A stretch of 64,000 nucleotides of DNA from an uncultured Cohaesibacter sp. (GTDB lineage Bacteria > Pseudomonadota > Alphaproteobacteria > Rhizobiales > Cohaesibacteraceae), in assembly GCF_963676275.1 (NCBI RefSeq), contig NZ_OY781091.1, positions 1,280,775 through 1,344,774 on the forward strand, given 5' to 3'. Below, in pieces: positions 45,871-53,510 of the stretch. The position numbers and the translations under genes are program-made. Position 1 is the first letter of the stretch. The number at the start of each line of letters is the position of its first letter. The notes below the pieces were generated by a model. It had not been told where the DNA came from, made no database searches, and was given only the letters and a program-made list of their open reading frames with translations.

Positions 45871-46791
45871 GTGAAAATCATGAAATTTGTCAGGAAAGTT
45901 GTACCCAACAGCATTCTGCCTGAAAAATGGCTGCAAGAGCCGGTGGTCATTCCCGTGGTGCGCATGGTTGGTCCCATCATGGTCCATCAGGGCGGGCCGA
46001 TGCGCCACCATCTCAATATGGCTTCCGTTGCCACCCCGCTGCAAAAGGCCTTCGACATGAAGGATGCTCCGGCCGTGGCCATTGTCATCAATAGCCCGGG
46101 CGGGTCTCCCGTACAGAGCCGTCTCATTCATGAGCGCATCCGGCAACTGGCCATCGAGAAGGAAAAGGAAGTGCTGGTCTTCTGTGAAGATGCTGCCGCT
46201 TCCGGAGGCTATATGATTGCCGTGGCTGGCGATGTCATTGTCGCAGATCCGAGCTCGATTGTTGGCTCCATCGGCGTGGTGTCTGGCGGCTTCGGCTTTG
46301 TCGATGCCATCAGCAAGCTGGGAATCGAACGTCGGGTCTATACCGCAGGCACGCAAAAGGCGATGCTGGACCCCTTCAAGCCGGAAAATCCCGAACATCT
46401 GGCCCATCTCGATGAGCTGTTGCAGGATCTGTTCGACAGTTTCAAGACGCTGGTGCGTGGTCGGCGCGGCGACAAGCTGACCGAGCCGGAAGACAAGCTT
46501 TTTACCGGCGCTTTCTGGACCGGCAACAAGGCGCTCGATTATGGCCTTGTCGATGAGCTGGGCGACATCAACAGCTATGTCAAACGCCGTTTCGGCGAAG
46601 ATACCAGACTGAAGCTGATCTCCCAGTCTTCAGGCCTGTTCAGCCTGTTCCATTCCTCAAGCCTTTCCATGGGGATAAGCCATGGCGGCGCGGCGGGCGA
46701 TCCGATTGACCGCATTGCCGAAGGCTTCTCTGCCGATAAAATCCTTGCCAGCCTTGAAGAACGCGCCTTATGGTCCCGTATCGGATTGTGA
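45871..46791 (+). CDS. S49 family (SppA-like) peptidase
   Basis: A 306-residue single-domain S49 peptidase. The nucleophile is in DAAASGGYMIAVAGD (~110), followed by ADPSSIVGSIGVV; the general-base lysine is in AGTQKAMLDPF (~160). INSPGGSPVQS is the substrate-strand motif. There is no clear membrane anchor, unlike SppA, so it may be cytoplasmic or peripheral. The start is a GTG with GGAGG eight bases before it; an upstream TTG is rejected. A small membrane protein gene follows. Confidence 0.9.
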   Translation: MKIMKFVRKVVPNSILPEKWLQEPVVIPVVRMVGPIMVHQGGPMRHHLNMASVATPLQKAFDMKDAPAVAIVINSPGGSPVQSRLIHERIRQLAIEKEKEVLVFCEDAAASGGYMIAVAGDVIVADPSSIVGSIGVVSGGFGFVDAISKLGIERRVYTAGTQKAMLDPFKPENPEHLAHLDELLQDLFDSFKTLVRGRRGDKLTEPEDKLFTGAFWTGNKALDYGLVDELGDINSYVKRRFGEDTRLKLISQSSGLFSLFHSSSLSMGISHGGAAGDPIDRIAEGFSADKILASLEERALWSRIGL

Positions 46792-46859
46792 TGCCTTCAT
46801 CATATCCGGCTGTTGCCCGACAGGGCGGTGCTGAAAGACGAGAAAGAGGATAAGGGCCT

Positions 46860-47093
46860 TTGATCGCGAAATTGATGGTAATGCTGGCCGCATTGGCCGC
46901 CCTCTGGATCATCTCGAAGCTATTGACGAGAATTCGTGAACAAGGCAGCGAGCTGAAGCGCCGCCAACAGGCAGAAGTCTTGCGAAAGCAAGCCGAAGCG
47001 CTGAAAGATGAGAGCGAAAGAGCCAAGCGCGAAGCCGACATTATCGATCTGGAGCAGGACCCGGAAACCGGTGATTTCCGTGAAAAGCGCTAG
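46860..47093 (+). CDS. Small membrane-anchored coiled-coil protein
   Basis: A 77-residue protein with one N-terminal membrane helix (LMVMLAALAALWIISKLL) and a charged helical tail (REQGSELKRRQQAEVLRKQAEAL) ending in an acidic segment. The frame starts at a TTG preceded by AAGGG; an ATG five codons in is the alternative. It follows the S49 peptidase by 68 bases and is probably cotranscribed. I recognise no family; an accessory role with the peptidase is a guess. Confidence 0.65.
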   Translation: MIAKLMVMLAALAALWIISKLLTRIREQGSELKRRQQAEVLRKQAEALKDESERAKREADIIDLEQDPETGDFREKR

Positions 47094-47319
47094 GGCTTTT
47101 CTTCCATTCCCATCCCCATTTGATGAGCCTGCGAAGCCTCGAACGGGATAAGGAAAGCGCCTTTGCCCCCGGCAAGCTGCTTCCTTTTGACCCCTTTGAC
47201 CGATGGGCTCAATTCGTGCTTGCCAAGCCACCGGACAGGCTTCTAGATTGGCTCAGATACGGGGCTTTGGGGAAGCTTGCCTTTGAGGTGAGCGGTGCCT
47301 GTGGGGGAGGGGCGCTGCC

Positions 47320-48258
47320 ATGTCGGTTCTTGATCAGATTCTGCCTATTCTTTTTCTCATTCTGGCGGGCATGCTGCTGCGGCTGTTCAATGTGCTGTCC
47401 GCCCAGATCATGGAAGGCTTGACCAAACTGGTGGTCAATCTGGTTCTGCCCAGTGTGCTATTCACGGTCTTCCTCGACATGGAGATGAAGGTCGCCTATC
47501 TGGGCATGTTCGTGGTGACGGCGGCCATTTGCGGCGGTCTTTACGCACTGGGGCGCTTTGCCGGGCCGAAAATTGCGCCAGACCATCCCTATTTTCCTTT
47601 CCTGATAACCGGTTTTGAATATGGCATGCTGGGGGTGAGCCTTTTTGGAGGCGCTTACGGCTTGCAGGCGGTCGGCTATATTGCCGTGGTCGATCTGGCC
47701 CATGAACTCTTCATCTGGTTCATCTTTGCCCCCATGCTGATGATCCGCCGCGACGGGCAGAGCGATCCGGCAACGATTCTGAAGATGTTTGCCACCTCGC
47801 CAGTGGTCATCGGGCTGGTGGCTGGCCTTGTTTGCAACGCGCTCGGCCTGTCCGGCTTCATCAAGACAACACCGGTTTTCTCAAGCCTCTATGGCACCAT
47901 GAAGCTGCTGTCCGGCATGGCCATTCCGCTCATTCTGCTGGTGGTGGGCTATGGCATCCGCATTCGCCGCGAGGGGCTGGGCGATGTACTCAAGATGGTA
48001 TGCCTGCGCTATGGCATATTGGTGCCGCTGGCGCTGTTGCTCAATATCTTTGTGCTGGACGGTCTGCTCGGTCTTTCCGAGCCCTTCCAAATGGCCTTTT
48101 TCACCCTGATGATCCTGCCGCCACCCTTCATCATTCCGCTTTTCATGCAAAAGGCATCCGACAGCGAGAAGGCATATGTCATCAACGCTTTGGCTGTCTC
48201 GACCGTGGTCAGTCTGGCGCTCTTCGCCATCTATCTGGGCTTCCACCCCTCGATTTGA
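47320..48258 (+). CDS. AEC-family (auxin efflux carrier-like) transporter
   Basis: A 312-residue inner-membrane carrier with about ten helices in the AEC arrangement: LPILFLILAGMLLRLFNVLS, LTKLVVNLVLPSVLFTVFL, and in the second half LLSGMAIPLILLVVGYGI with a conserved Pro in the crossover helix. Bacterial members move malate or other organic acids; the substrate here is unknown. GGAGGGG precedes the ATG. It lies 61 bases before the convergent PP2C-like gene. Confidence 0.9.
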   Translation: MSVLDQILPILFLILAGMLLRLFNVLSAQIMEGLTKLVVNLVLPSVLFTVFLDMEMKVAYLGMFVVTAAICGGLYALGRFAGPKIAPDHPYFPFLITGFEYGMLGVSLFGGAYGLQAVGYIAVVDLAHELFIWFIFAPMLMIRRDGQSDPATILKMFATSPVVIGLVAGLVCNALGLSGFIKTTPVFSSLYGTMKLLSGMAIPLILLVVGYGIRIRREGLGDVLKMVCLRYGILVPLALLLNIFVLDGLLGLSEPFQMAFFTLMILPPPFIIPLFMQKASDSEKAYVINALAVSTVVSLALFAIYLGFHPSI

Positions 48259-48321
48259 AAAGAGGGGGGATGGAATGCGGAATAGGCAAGACATCAATGG
48301 CCCGGCAAGCACAGGCTTTGC

Positions 48322-49128
48322 TCAGGATTGGATATCCGCACTGATCAATGAACGATCATCAAAGGACAGCCGATCAGGCCCCAGTCCCTTGCATTGCAGA
48401 TTTTCCGCAATGCAGAGCGGATCGATGACCAGAAGCCGCGCAAGCTCCTGTTCGCATTGATCCAGACTGGCAAACACTTTCGGATAGCCATCGGATGTGA
48501 TGACCAGCCGACCGGCCCGCGCAGGAAAGCGTTCAAGATAGCACTCAGGCACCTGCTGCCCATTGATTGCGCCAAAGCTGAGGGGATTGTCTGGCCGGTT
48601 GAGAAAGCTGGCCTCGTCCACCAGCAGATCATCGATCAGATGATCATAGTCGGCCCGCGCCATGATGGCATCCACATCAAGGCCGGTTTGCAACAGGGCA
48701 TTCAGCTTGAGGGCTCGCGCTCTGGCGCAGATTTCCTCGCTTTCCCAGAAAACCGCGTTTTCCAGCCCATTATTGCGAAATTTGCAATCGCCCACGCGCC
48801 AGATTTCGCCGAAATGCTCCGAATAGAGGCCGAAGACAAAACCGCCGCTGGTCCGGTAATCCGTAAAACCGGCTTCTCTCTTGTGTTCGAGCGCGAGGCC
48901 GGTAAGCTCCGCAACGAGTTTGGGCAGGCTGATGTCGAACGGCATGCTCTCGATAAAGGCTCTGGCATCGTCGAGCATGGCGGTGATCACCTCTGAGCCG
49001 GAATAATGAGGGCCGCGCGAGCCATCCAGAATGCCGAAATGATGGCGCGAGTGGATGATCCTGTCCTCGCTATAGCCGTTCTTGACCTTGCCGCAACTGA
49101 ACTGCTCGATAATGCTGAATGGCATCAT
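48322..49128 (-). CDS. PP2C/PPM-like phosphatase domain protein
   Basis: A 268-residue protein with the metal-site pattern of PPM phosphatases spread in the right order: SEDRIIHSRHHFGILDGS (~20-37, metal aspartate in LDG), WRVGDCKF (~112), VITSDGYP (~215) and DDRSLI near the C-terminus. Similarity is weak, so it belongs to a divergent branch. No sensor or kinase is fused. It could dephosphorylate an anti-sigma factor or other phosphoserine protein; this is inference. The next gene upstream, a LysR regulator, is on the same strand. Confidence 0.65.
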   Translation of the reverse strand: MMPFSIIEQFSCGKVKNGYSEDRIIHSRHHFGILDGSRGPHYSGSEVITAMLDDARAFIESMPFDISLPKLVAELTGLALEHKREAGFTDYRTSGGFVFGLYSEHFGEIWRVGDCKFRNNGLENAVFWESEEICARARALKLNALLQTGLDVDAIMARADYDHLIDDLLVDEASFLNRPDNPLSFGAINGQQVPECYLERFPARAGRLVITSDGYPKVFASLDQCEQELARLLVIDPLCIAENLQCKGLGPDRLSFDDRSLISADIQS

Positions 49129-49179
49129 AATCCTCTTAATAATAAAAATCCTGCACCAGCTGAAAACCTCTGCGGTCGA

Positions 49180-50115
49180 TCAGCCCCAAACCGGATCAAG
49201 CACACCGGCGGCCAGATAACCGTCATCACCAAGGCGACCATGTTCGGCCAGCCAGCTCAGGAAAACCTGAGCATTATGGCTTGGATGTGGCCGCTCGGAA
49301 GAGGGGCGCACGACAAGACCTTCCCTGAAACAATAAAAGCCGGCCGGAGCGATCAGCGTTCCGCTTTTCAATTCCTTCTCGATCAGGAATTTGGGAGCCA
49401 GCGCCACGCCCATGCCCCGTTCTGCCGCTTCATAGGCAAGCCCGGCAAGCTCGAAGGTCTGGTGTGTTTGGCAATCAATGCTCAGGCCCGTCACCTCGGA
49501 CCAGCGCTGCCAGCCCGCTTCCGAGCCGCGCCGGTCAATTCGGGTCTTGAAGGAAAGCACTCTGCGCTCCAGATCAAGCCTGTGTTGATAGGTGGGCGAA
49601 AGAACCGGCCCGATATGGACATCGCCAAGGGTGGTCGCATTGGGATGGGCTTCCTGCGGGCTGACAAGCCGATCCCATGACAGAACCAGATCGACCGAAC
49701 CGTCGATCTGATGTGAATTATGCGCAATGGTCAGGGAAATCTGGATTTCAATATCGGGGTGATGCCGGTTGAAGCGCGCGACAATGGGGATGGCCCAGAC
49801 CCGGGCAAAGGTCGAACTGACCTTGATGGAAACCTTCTGCTGCCCGCGACTATGGAGCAGGCGCTCATATCCCTTGCGGATATCCGACAGGCTGGCCGCC
49901 ACGGTAATGGCGAATTTCTGCCCTTCCGGCGTGAGCTTTATGCCCGAACCGTTTTTCTCGAACAGGGTGGTATCGGCGTGATTCTGCAATTGATGCAACT
50001 GCTTGCTGACCGCGCTGTGTGTCCGCCCGAGCCGATCGGCAGCGCCCGTTACCGAGCCGCTGTGATAAAGCGCTTCGAAGGCCAGCAACGAGGCGAGGGG
50101 AGGCAATGGCGCCAT
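49180..50115 (-). CDS. LysR-family transcriptional regulator
   Basis: A 311-residue LysR regulator of the GcvA-like branch. The winged helix is ASLLAFEALYHSGSVTGAADRLGRTHSAVSKQLHQLQ (~8-44), followed by the linker helix and an effector domain with VSIKVSSTFARVWAIPIVARF. Such proteins usually control a divergent neighbour: a DUF1127 gene starts ~200 bases away on the other strand, and the PP2C-like gene lies downstream. The effector is unknown. Confidence 0.92.
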   Translation of the reverse strand: MAPLPPLASLLAFEALYHSGSVTGAADRLGRTHSAVSKQLHQLQNHADTTLFEKNGSGIKLTPEGQKFAITVAASLSDIRKGYERLLHSRGQQKVSIKVSSTFARVWAIPIVARFNRHHPDIEIQISLTIAHNSHQIDGSVDLVLSWDRLVSPQEAHPNATTLGDVHIGPVLSPTYQHRLDLERRVLSFKTRIDRRGSEAGWQRWSEVTGLSIDCQTHQTFELAGLAYEAAERGMGVALAPKFLIEKELKSGTLIAPAGFYCFREGLVVRPSSERPHPSHNAQVFLSWLAEHGRLGDDGYLAAGVLDPVWG

Positions 50116-50313
50116 ATTCTTCGCTTCCGCTTCAGGAGAAGATGTAACTATTCCTCACATATAAGGGTCGTATTTTTCAATTTTATTACAAGCCAAAAGG
50201 CGCAATAATTGCGCCGAACTGATTGGCCCGAAAATCAACAAGACAATCAACGGGAAGGCCATCAGCAAGAATCGGTATGAACCGGAATAACAACAATAAT
50301 GAAGGAGAGAGCC

Positions 50314-50568
50314 ATGAAGACGATGCTCGAAGGCGATTTCAATCGATTCACCCAGCAACAGGCCCTGAGCCTTATCTGCTCCTATCATCCCGACCGCAAG
50401 CATGGCGTCAGGCAGATTCTCGCTCTGTGGCTTGGTCGCTATAAGGAGCGCAGGGAAATGAGACGGGATCTGCGCACGATCGGTTTCAACGATGCGGTGC
50501 TGGAGGATTTCGGCATGACCCGCCATGAGGCAGAAAGGGAAGCCTCAAAATATTTCTGGCAGGCCTGA
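50314..50568 (+). CDS. DUF1127 domain small protein
   Basis: An 84-residue basic protein whose C-terminal ~45 residues match DUF1127: YKERREMRRDLRTIGFNDAVLEDFGMTRHEAEREASKYFW. In Agrobacterium and Rhodobacter, short DUF1127 proteins affect phosphate, carbon and RNA metabolism. The N-terminal half (FNRFTQQQALSLICSYHPDRK) is a non-standard extension. GGAGAG precedes the ATG at 50314, chosen over one five codons earlier. It is divergent from the LysR regulator. Confidence 0.87.
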   Translation: MKTMLEGDFNRFTQQQALSLICSYHPDRKHGVRQILALWLGRYKERREMRRDLRTIGFNDAVLEDFGMTRHEAEREASKYFWQA

Positions 50569-50636
50569 GCCTGCCAGAATGAATGCTTGTCTAGATCATC
50601 GCCTTGCACGCTTGTAGTGCGCAGCGCGTTCCTCGA

Positions 50637-51218
50637 TCAGCCCACTTCGGCGTGTGAGGTGATGATTTTGGAAACCAGGCCATAGTCCTTGGCCTCTTGC
50701 GCAGACAGCCAGTAATCGCGGTCGGTATCGGCTGCGATTTTTTCAATCGGCTGGCCGGTGGCCTCGGAAAAGAGCTTGTTCAGGCGCTCATTCATCTTGA
50801 TGATTTCGCGGGCCTGAATTTCGATGTCGGAAGCCATGCCGCGCGCACCGCCTGACGGTTGGTGCAAGAGGAAGCGTGTATTCGGCAGGCAGAGGCGGCG
50901 CTCGACCGGAACGGAAATATAGATCAGGGCACCGGCAGAGGCGACCCATCCGGTCCCGATGATCCAGACCTTTGGCTTGATGAATTTGATGATGTCATGC
51001 ATGCAATCGCCCGATTCCACATGACCACCCGGCGAATTGACAAAAATCTTGATATCTTCATCGCTGGTCGCAGCCAGCGCGATCAGCTGAGCGCTGACCT
51101 TCTGGGCCATTTCCTGCGTGACTTCACCGTAAATGAAGACGGACCGGGATTTGAACAGGGCCTCGGCAGCATCCTTGCCCATTGAGTCTTCCGACTTTTT
51201 TTCGTTTTCTTCGCTCAT
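50637..51218 (-). CDS. ClpP-like serine protease paralogue
   Basis: A 193-residue ClpP-family protein. The catalytic triad is intact: Ser in [15 protein letters not shown] (~98), His in [14 protein letters not shown] (~123) and Asp in [18 protein letters not shown] (~171). The N-terminal segment that forms the axial pore loops in standard ClpP (LVPMVIE...ERAYDI) is missing; the protein goes directly from an acidic, polar tail to the first strand ([10 protein letters not shown]). GGGAG at good spacing fixes the start. It is not next to clpX, so it is an accessory paralogue rather than the main clpP. Confidence 0.85.
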   Translation of the reverse strand: MSEENEKKSEDSMGKDAAEALFKSRSVFIYGEVTQEMAQKVSAQLIALAATSDEDIKIFVNSPGGHVESGDCMHDIIKFIKPKVWIIGTGWVASAGALIYISVPVERRLCLPNTRFLLHQPSGGARGMASDIEIQAREIIKMNERLNKLFSEATGQPIEKIAADTDRDYWLSAQEAKDYGLVSKIITSHAEVG

Positions 51219-51615
51219 GGTGCGAACTCCCATCTGGACAACGTCATTGCTTCTGAAAGGCCATTCCTCTCATGACGTAGCTCGAATCAACACATACTCG
51301 CGCAAACGTTAGCGACAACAGGTAAAGAAGTCATTGTCCAAACCGTCTACATCCTTCCTCTTCTCGCTGGAAGGGGAGAATCTGACGAAACGGACCGTCA
51401 ACGCAGCTTTCCAAGCTGCCTCTCTTCTGCGACCATATCTGGACCATTTGAAGACGCCTTGAAACGACAAACGGGAAGAAATAAATTTGTTCTTGCTATG
51501 TTCCTGTTTCTAGATCATCCTCTCCTGAGAACAAAGCGCTAACAGAGTCGGTGTGCATGCGCAAGAGCCAGCCTCGATGCGCGCCAGTCCCGACGAGCGA
51601 TGGAGAATGATAAAG
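51219..51615. promoter_or_regulatory. Divergent upstream region
   Basis: About 395 bases between the ClpP-like and radical SAM genes. It is AT-rich around 51290-51340 and 51470-51500. The radical SAM frame is open into this region, but no better start is seen. No RNA or repeat is evident. Confidence 0.4.
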
Positions 51616-52773
51616 ATGGTCGCCGCCAAAGCCATTGCCTGCGCACCTGCTGGCCAGAATATCGATGCTACCGCCGAATATCAGGTTGATCCGAGCCTGC
51701 ATAAGGGCAAGCGTATCCGGGGCCGGGGGGCGCGTTCCAACAAGTCAGGCCGTTTCGAGCCCTATCAGGTCGAACCGGTGGATGATGGCTGGTCATCGCC
51801 CGATCATGAGGAAGATCTGCCACCCCTGCGCACGGAAGTGCAGGAGGAGAAATCCCGCACCATCATCACCCGCAATGATTCTCCTGATATTCCCTTTGAT
51901 CGCTCCATCAATCCTTATCGCGGCTGTGAGCATGGCTGCGTCTATTGTTTTGCGCGGCCGACCCATGCCTATATGGGCCTGTCCGCCGGGCTTGATTTCG
52001 AGACCAAGCTTTTCGTCAAGCCCGACGCGGCCATCCAGCTCAGGAAGGAACTCTCTGCTCCCGGCTATCGCCCGCGGCCAATTGCGATTGGCACCAACAC
52101 CGATCCCTATCAGCTAGTGGAGCGGAATTATCGCCTGATGCCGGATATTCTCGATATTCTGGAAGAGACGGGGCATCCGGTTTCCATCACCACCAAATCC
52201 GCCCTTATCCTGCGGGATCTGGATCGGCTCAAAAAGCTCAACGAGCGCAATCTGGTCAAGGTGGCCGTGTCCGTGACGACGCTGGACAACCGACTGTCCA
52301 GAGCGATGGAACCGCGCGCGGCCAGCCCGAACCGCCGCCTTGAAACCATCGCCGGTCTTGCTGAAGCGGGCATCCCCACCGCCGTTCTGGTCGCCCCCAT
52401 CATTCCGGCGCTGAATGACAGCGAGATGGAAGCCATCCTGAGTGCTGCCTATGAGGCGGGAGCGAGAGAGGCGGGAGCGATCTTGTTGCGCCTGCCCAAT
52501 GAGGTCGGCCCGCTGTTTCAGGATTGGCTGCTGCATCATTATCCTGATCGCTATCGTCATGTAATGAATGTCTTGCGATCCATGCGTGGTGGCAAGGATT
52601 ATGACAGTCGTTCCGGCTACAGAATGAAAGGCACCGGCCCTTTTGCAGAACTTCTGCATAAAAGAAAGGAGCTTGCGTGTAAAAAGCTGGGATACAACAC
52701 AAAGCCAACAAGGCTATCCTTGAAATATTTTGTACAAACAAAGACAAATGAGGCTCAGTTGTCATTATTTTGA
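51616..52773 (+). CDS. PA0069-type radical SAM protein (SPL-related)
   Basis: A ~385-residue radical SAM protein of the PA0069 family, related to spore photoproduct lyase. The N-terminal GRGARSNKSGRFE is the family marker. The [4Fe-4S] cysteines are CEHGCVYCFARPTHAYMGLSAGLDFE (~102), followed by GTNTDPYQ, the SPL-like substrate loop, and VSITTKSALILRDLD. The C-terminus is exactly QLSLF, the bacterial sliding-clamp binding consensus. The function of the family is unproven; DNA repair is suspected from its SPL relation. The start is uncertain (51607 or 51616); GGAGA spacing favours 51616. Confidence 0.88.
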   Translation: MVAAKAIACAPAGQNIDATAEYQVDPSLHKGKRIRGRGARSNKSGRFEPYQVEPVDDGWSSPDHEEDLPPLRTEVQEEKSRTIITRNDSPDIPFDRSINPYRGCEHGCVYCFARPTHAYMGLSAGLDFETKLFVKPDAAIQLRKELSAPGYRPRPIAIGTNTDPYQLVERNYRLMPDILDILEETGHPVSITTKSALILRDLDRLKKLNERNLVKVAVSVTTLDNRLSRAMEPRAASPNRRLETIAGLAEAGIPTAVLVAPIIPALNDSEMEAILSAAYEAGAREAGAILLRLPNEVGPLFQDWLLHHYPDRYRHVMNVLRSMRGGKDYDSRSGYRMKGTGPFAELLHKRKELACKKLGYNTKPTRLSLKYFVQTKTNEAQLSLF

Positions 52774-52847
52774 CAAAATCAATTTTAAAAACTCTATCTG
52801 AAGTGAGGAGGAAAGACTTCCGTCACCAGTCTCTGGCCCTTTTGCCC

Positions 52848-52862
52848 TTAACCACCAGTTAA
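52848..52862. promoter_or_regulatory. CtrA-type box
   Basis: TTAACCACCAGTTAA matches the alphaproteobacterial CtrA consensus TTAA-N7-TTAA exactly, and the first half-site continues as TTAACC. It lies ~160 bases before the small RNA candidate and ~650 before the TipF-like gene. Binding is inference. Confidence 0.5.
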
Positions 52863-53004
52863 GTGTGAAAATTTTAGATGAATGCGTCTAGTTGAAGTGT
52901 GATTTATAGTTCACTTGATGCATGTCAATTGTCTTTGTTGCGGAATCAATCTACTAGCCGTCACAATTGCATGAATAGCTGGATGTCCGGCTCACTCGAC
53001 AAGT

Positions 53005-53126
53005 TTTATACAGGAACACGCCGCATCGTTCCTGTCGCGCGGTGAAAGTGGCTTCCCTTCACCGCGCTCCCAGCTGCCCCGTTTTGATCGCCACCCGGCG
53101 AGCCTACCGGGGCAGCTTATTTTTTG
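53005..53126 (+). ncRNA. Candidate three-hairpin small RNA
   Basis: Three consecutive perfect stems lie within ~110 bases: CAGGAAC/GTTCCTG (53011-53034), GCGCGGTGAA/TTCACCGCGC (53037-53067) and AGCTGCCCC/GGGGCAGCT (53072-53117), the last followed by TTATTTTTT. This is the shape of alphaproteobacterial trans-acting small RNAs. There is no open frame with a start signal. I cannot match it to a named family, and no clear sigma-70 promoter is visible at the predicted 5' end. Confidence 0.55.
53072..53126 (+). terminator. Intrinsic terminator ending the small RNA candidate
   Basis: A 9-bp perfect stem with a 28-base loop that can itself pair (CCGG/CCGG) is followed by a T-rich run. Confidence 0.8.
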
Positions 53127-53510
53127 CCCTTTTCCGTATGCGGTGAGAAGCGCTTGAAGATCCTGCAAGGTGCAAAACGGGCCTCAAGTCGCTACTGAAG
53201 CCGCAAGGGTAGGGCTGATTAGCCCACAATAAAGCGCTGGAAGAAGGCAAATAGCCCACACCCTTGAGTGAAACACTTTTCTCTACAGGCCCGGCATACT
53301 ACCCTAACAAAAGGTTAACTGTTTGATTCGTGCTTTTTGCACGACAAACAGCCATTTTGATGATCCCGAAGGAGGAATGGGAAAGCATTTCCTGCCGAGA
53401 CGGTCACCTGGAGTAGCGGCGGCGAACAAGGCGAACAGGCCTTGAGCGCAGCTGAATATGTAACTAGTAGAGCAGCGGGCGCAGCTATCGCCTGGTACGG
53501 AGATGAAAAC

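Larger units (their letters stand above)
52774..53510. other. Regulatory region: CtrA box and small RNA candidate
   Basis: About 740 bases without a protein gene. It contains a perfect TTAA-N7-TTAA site, several hairpins and an intrinsic terminator in the first half. Promoter and leader sequence of the EAL-type gene lie in the second half (53130-53510). Confidence 0.55.
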
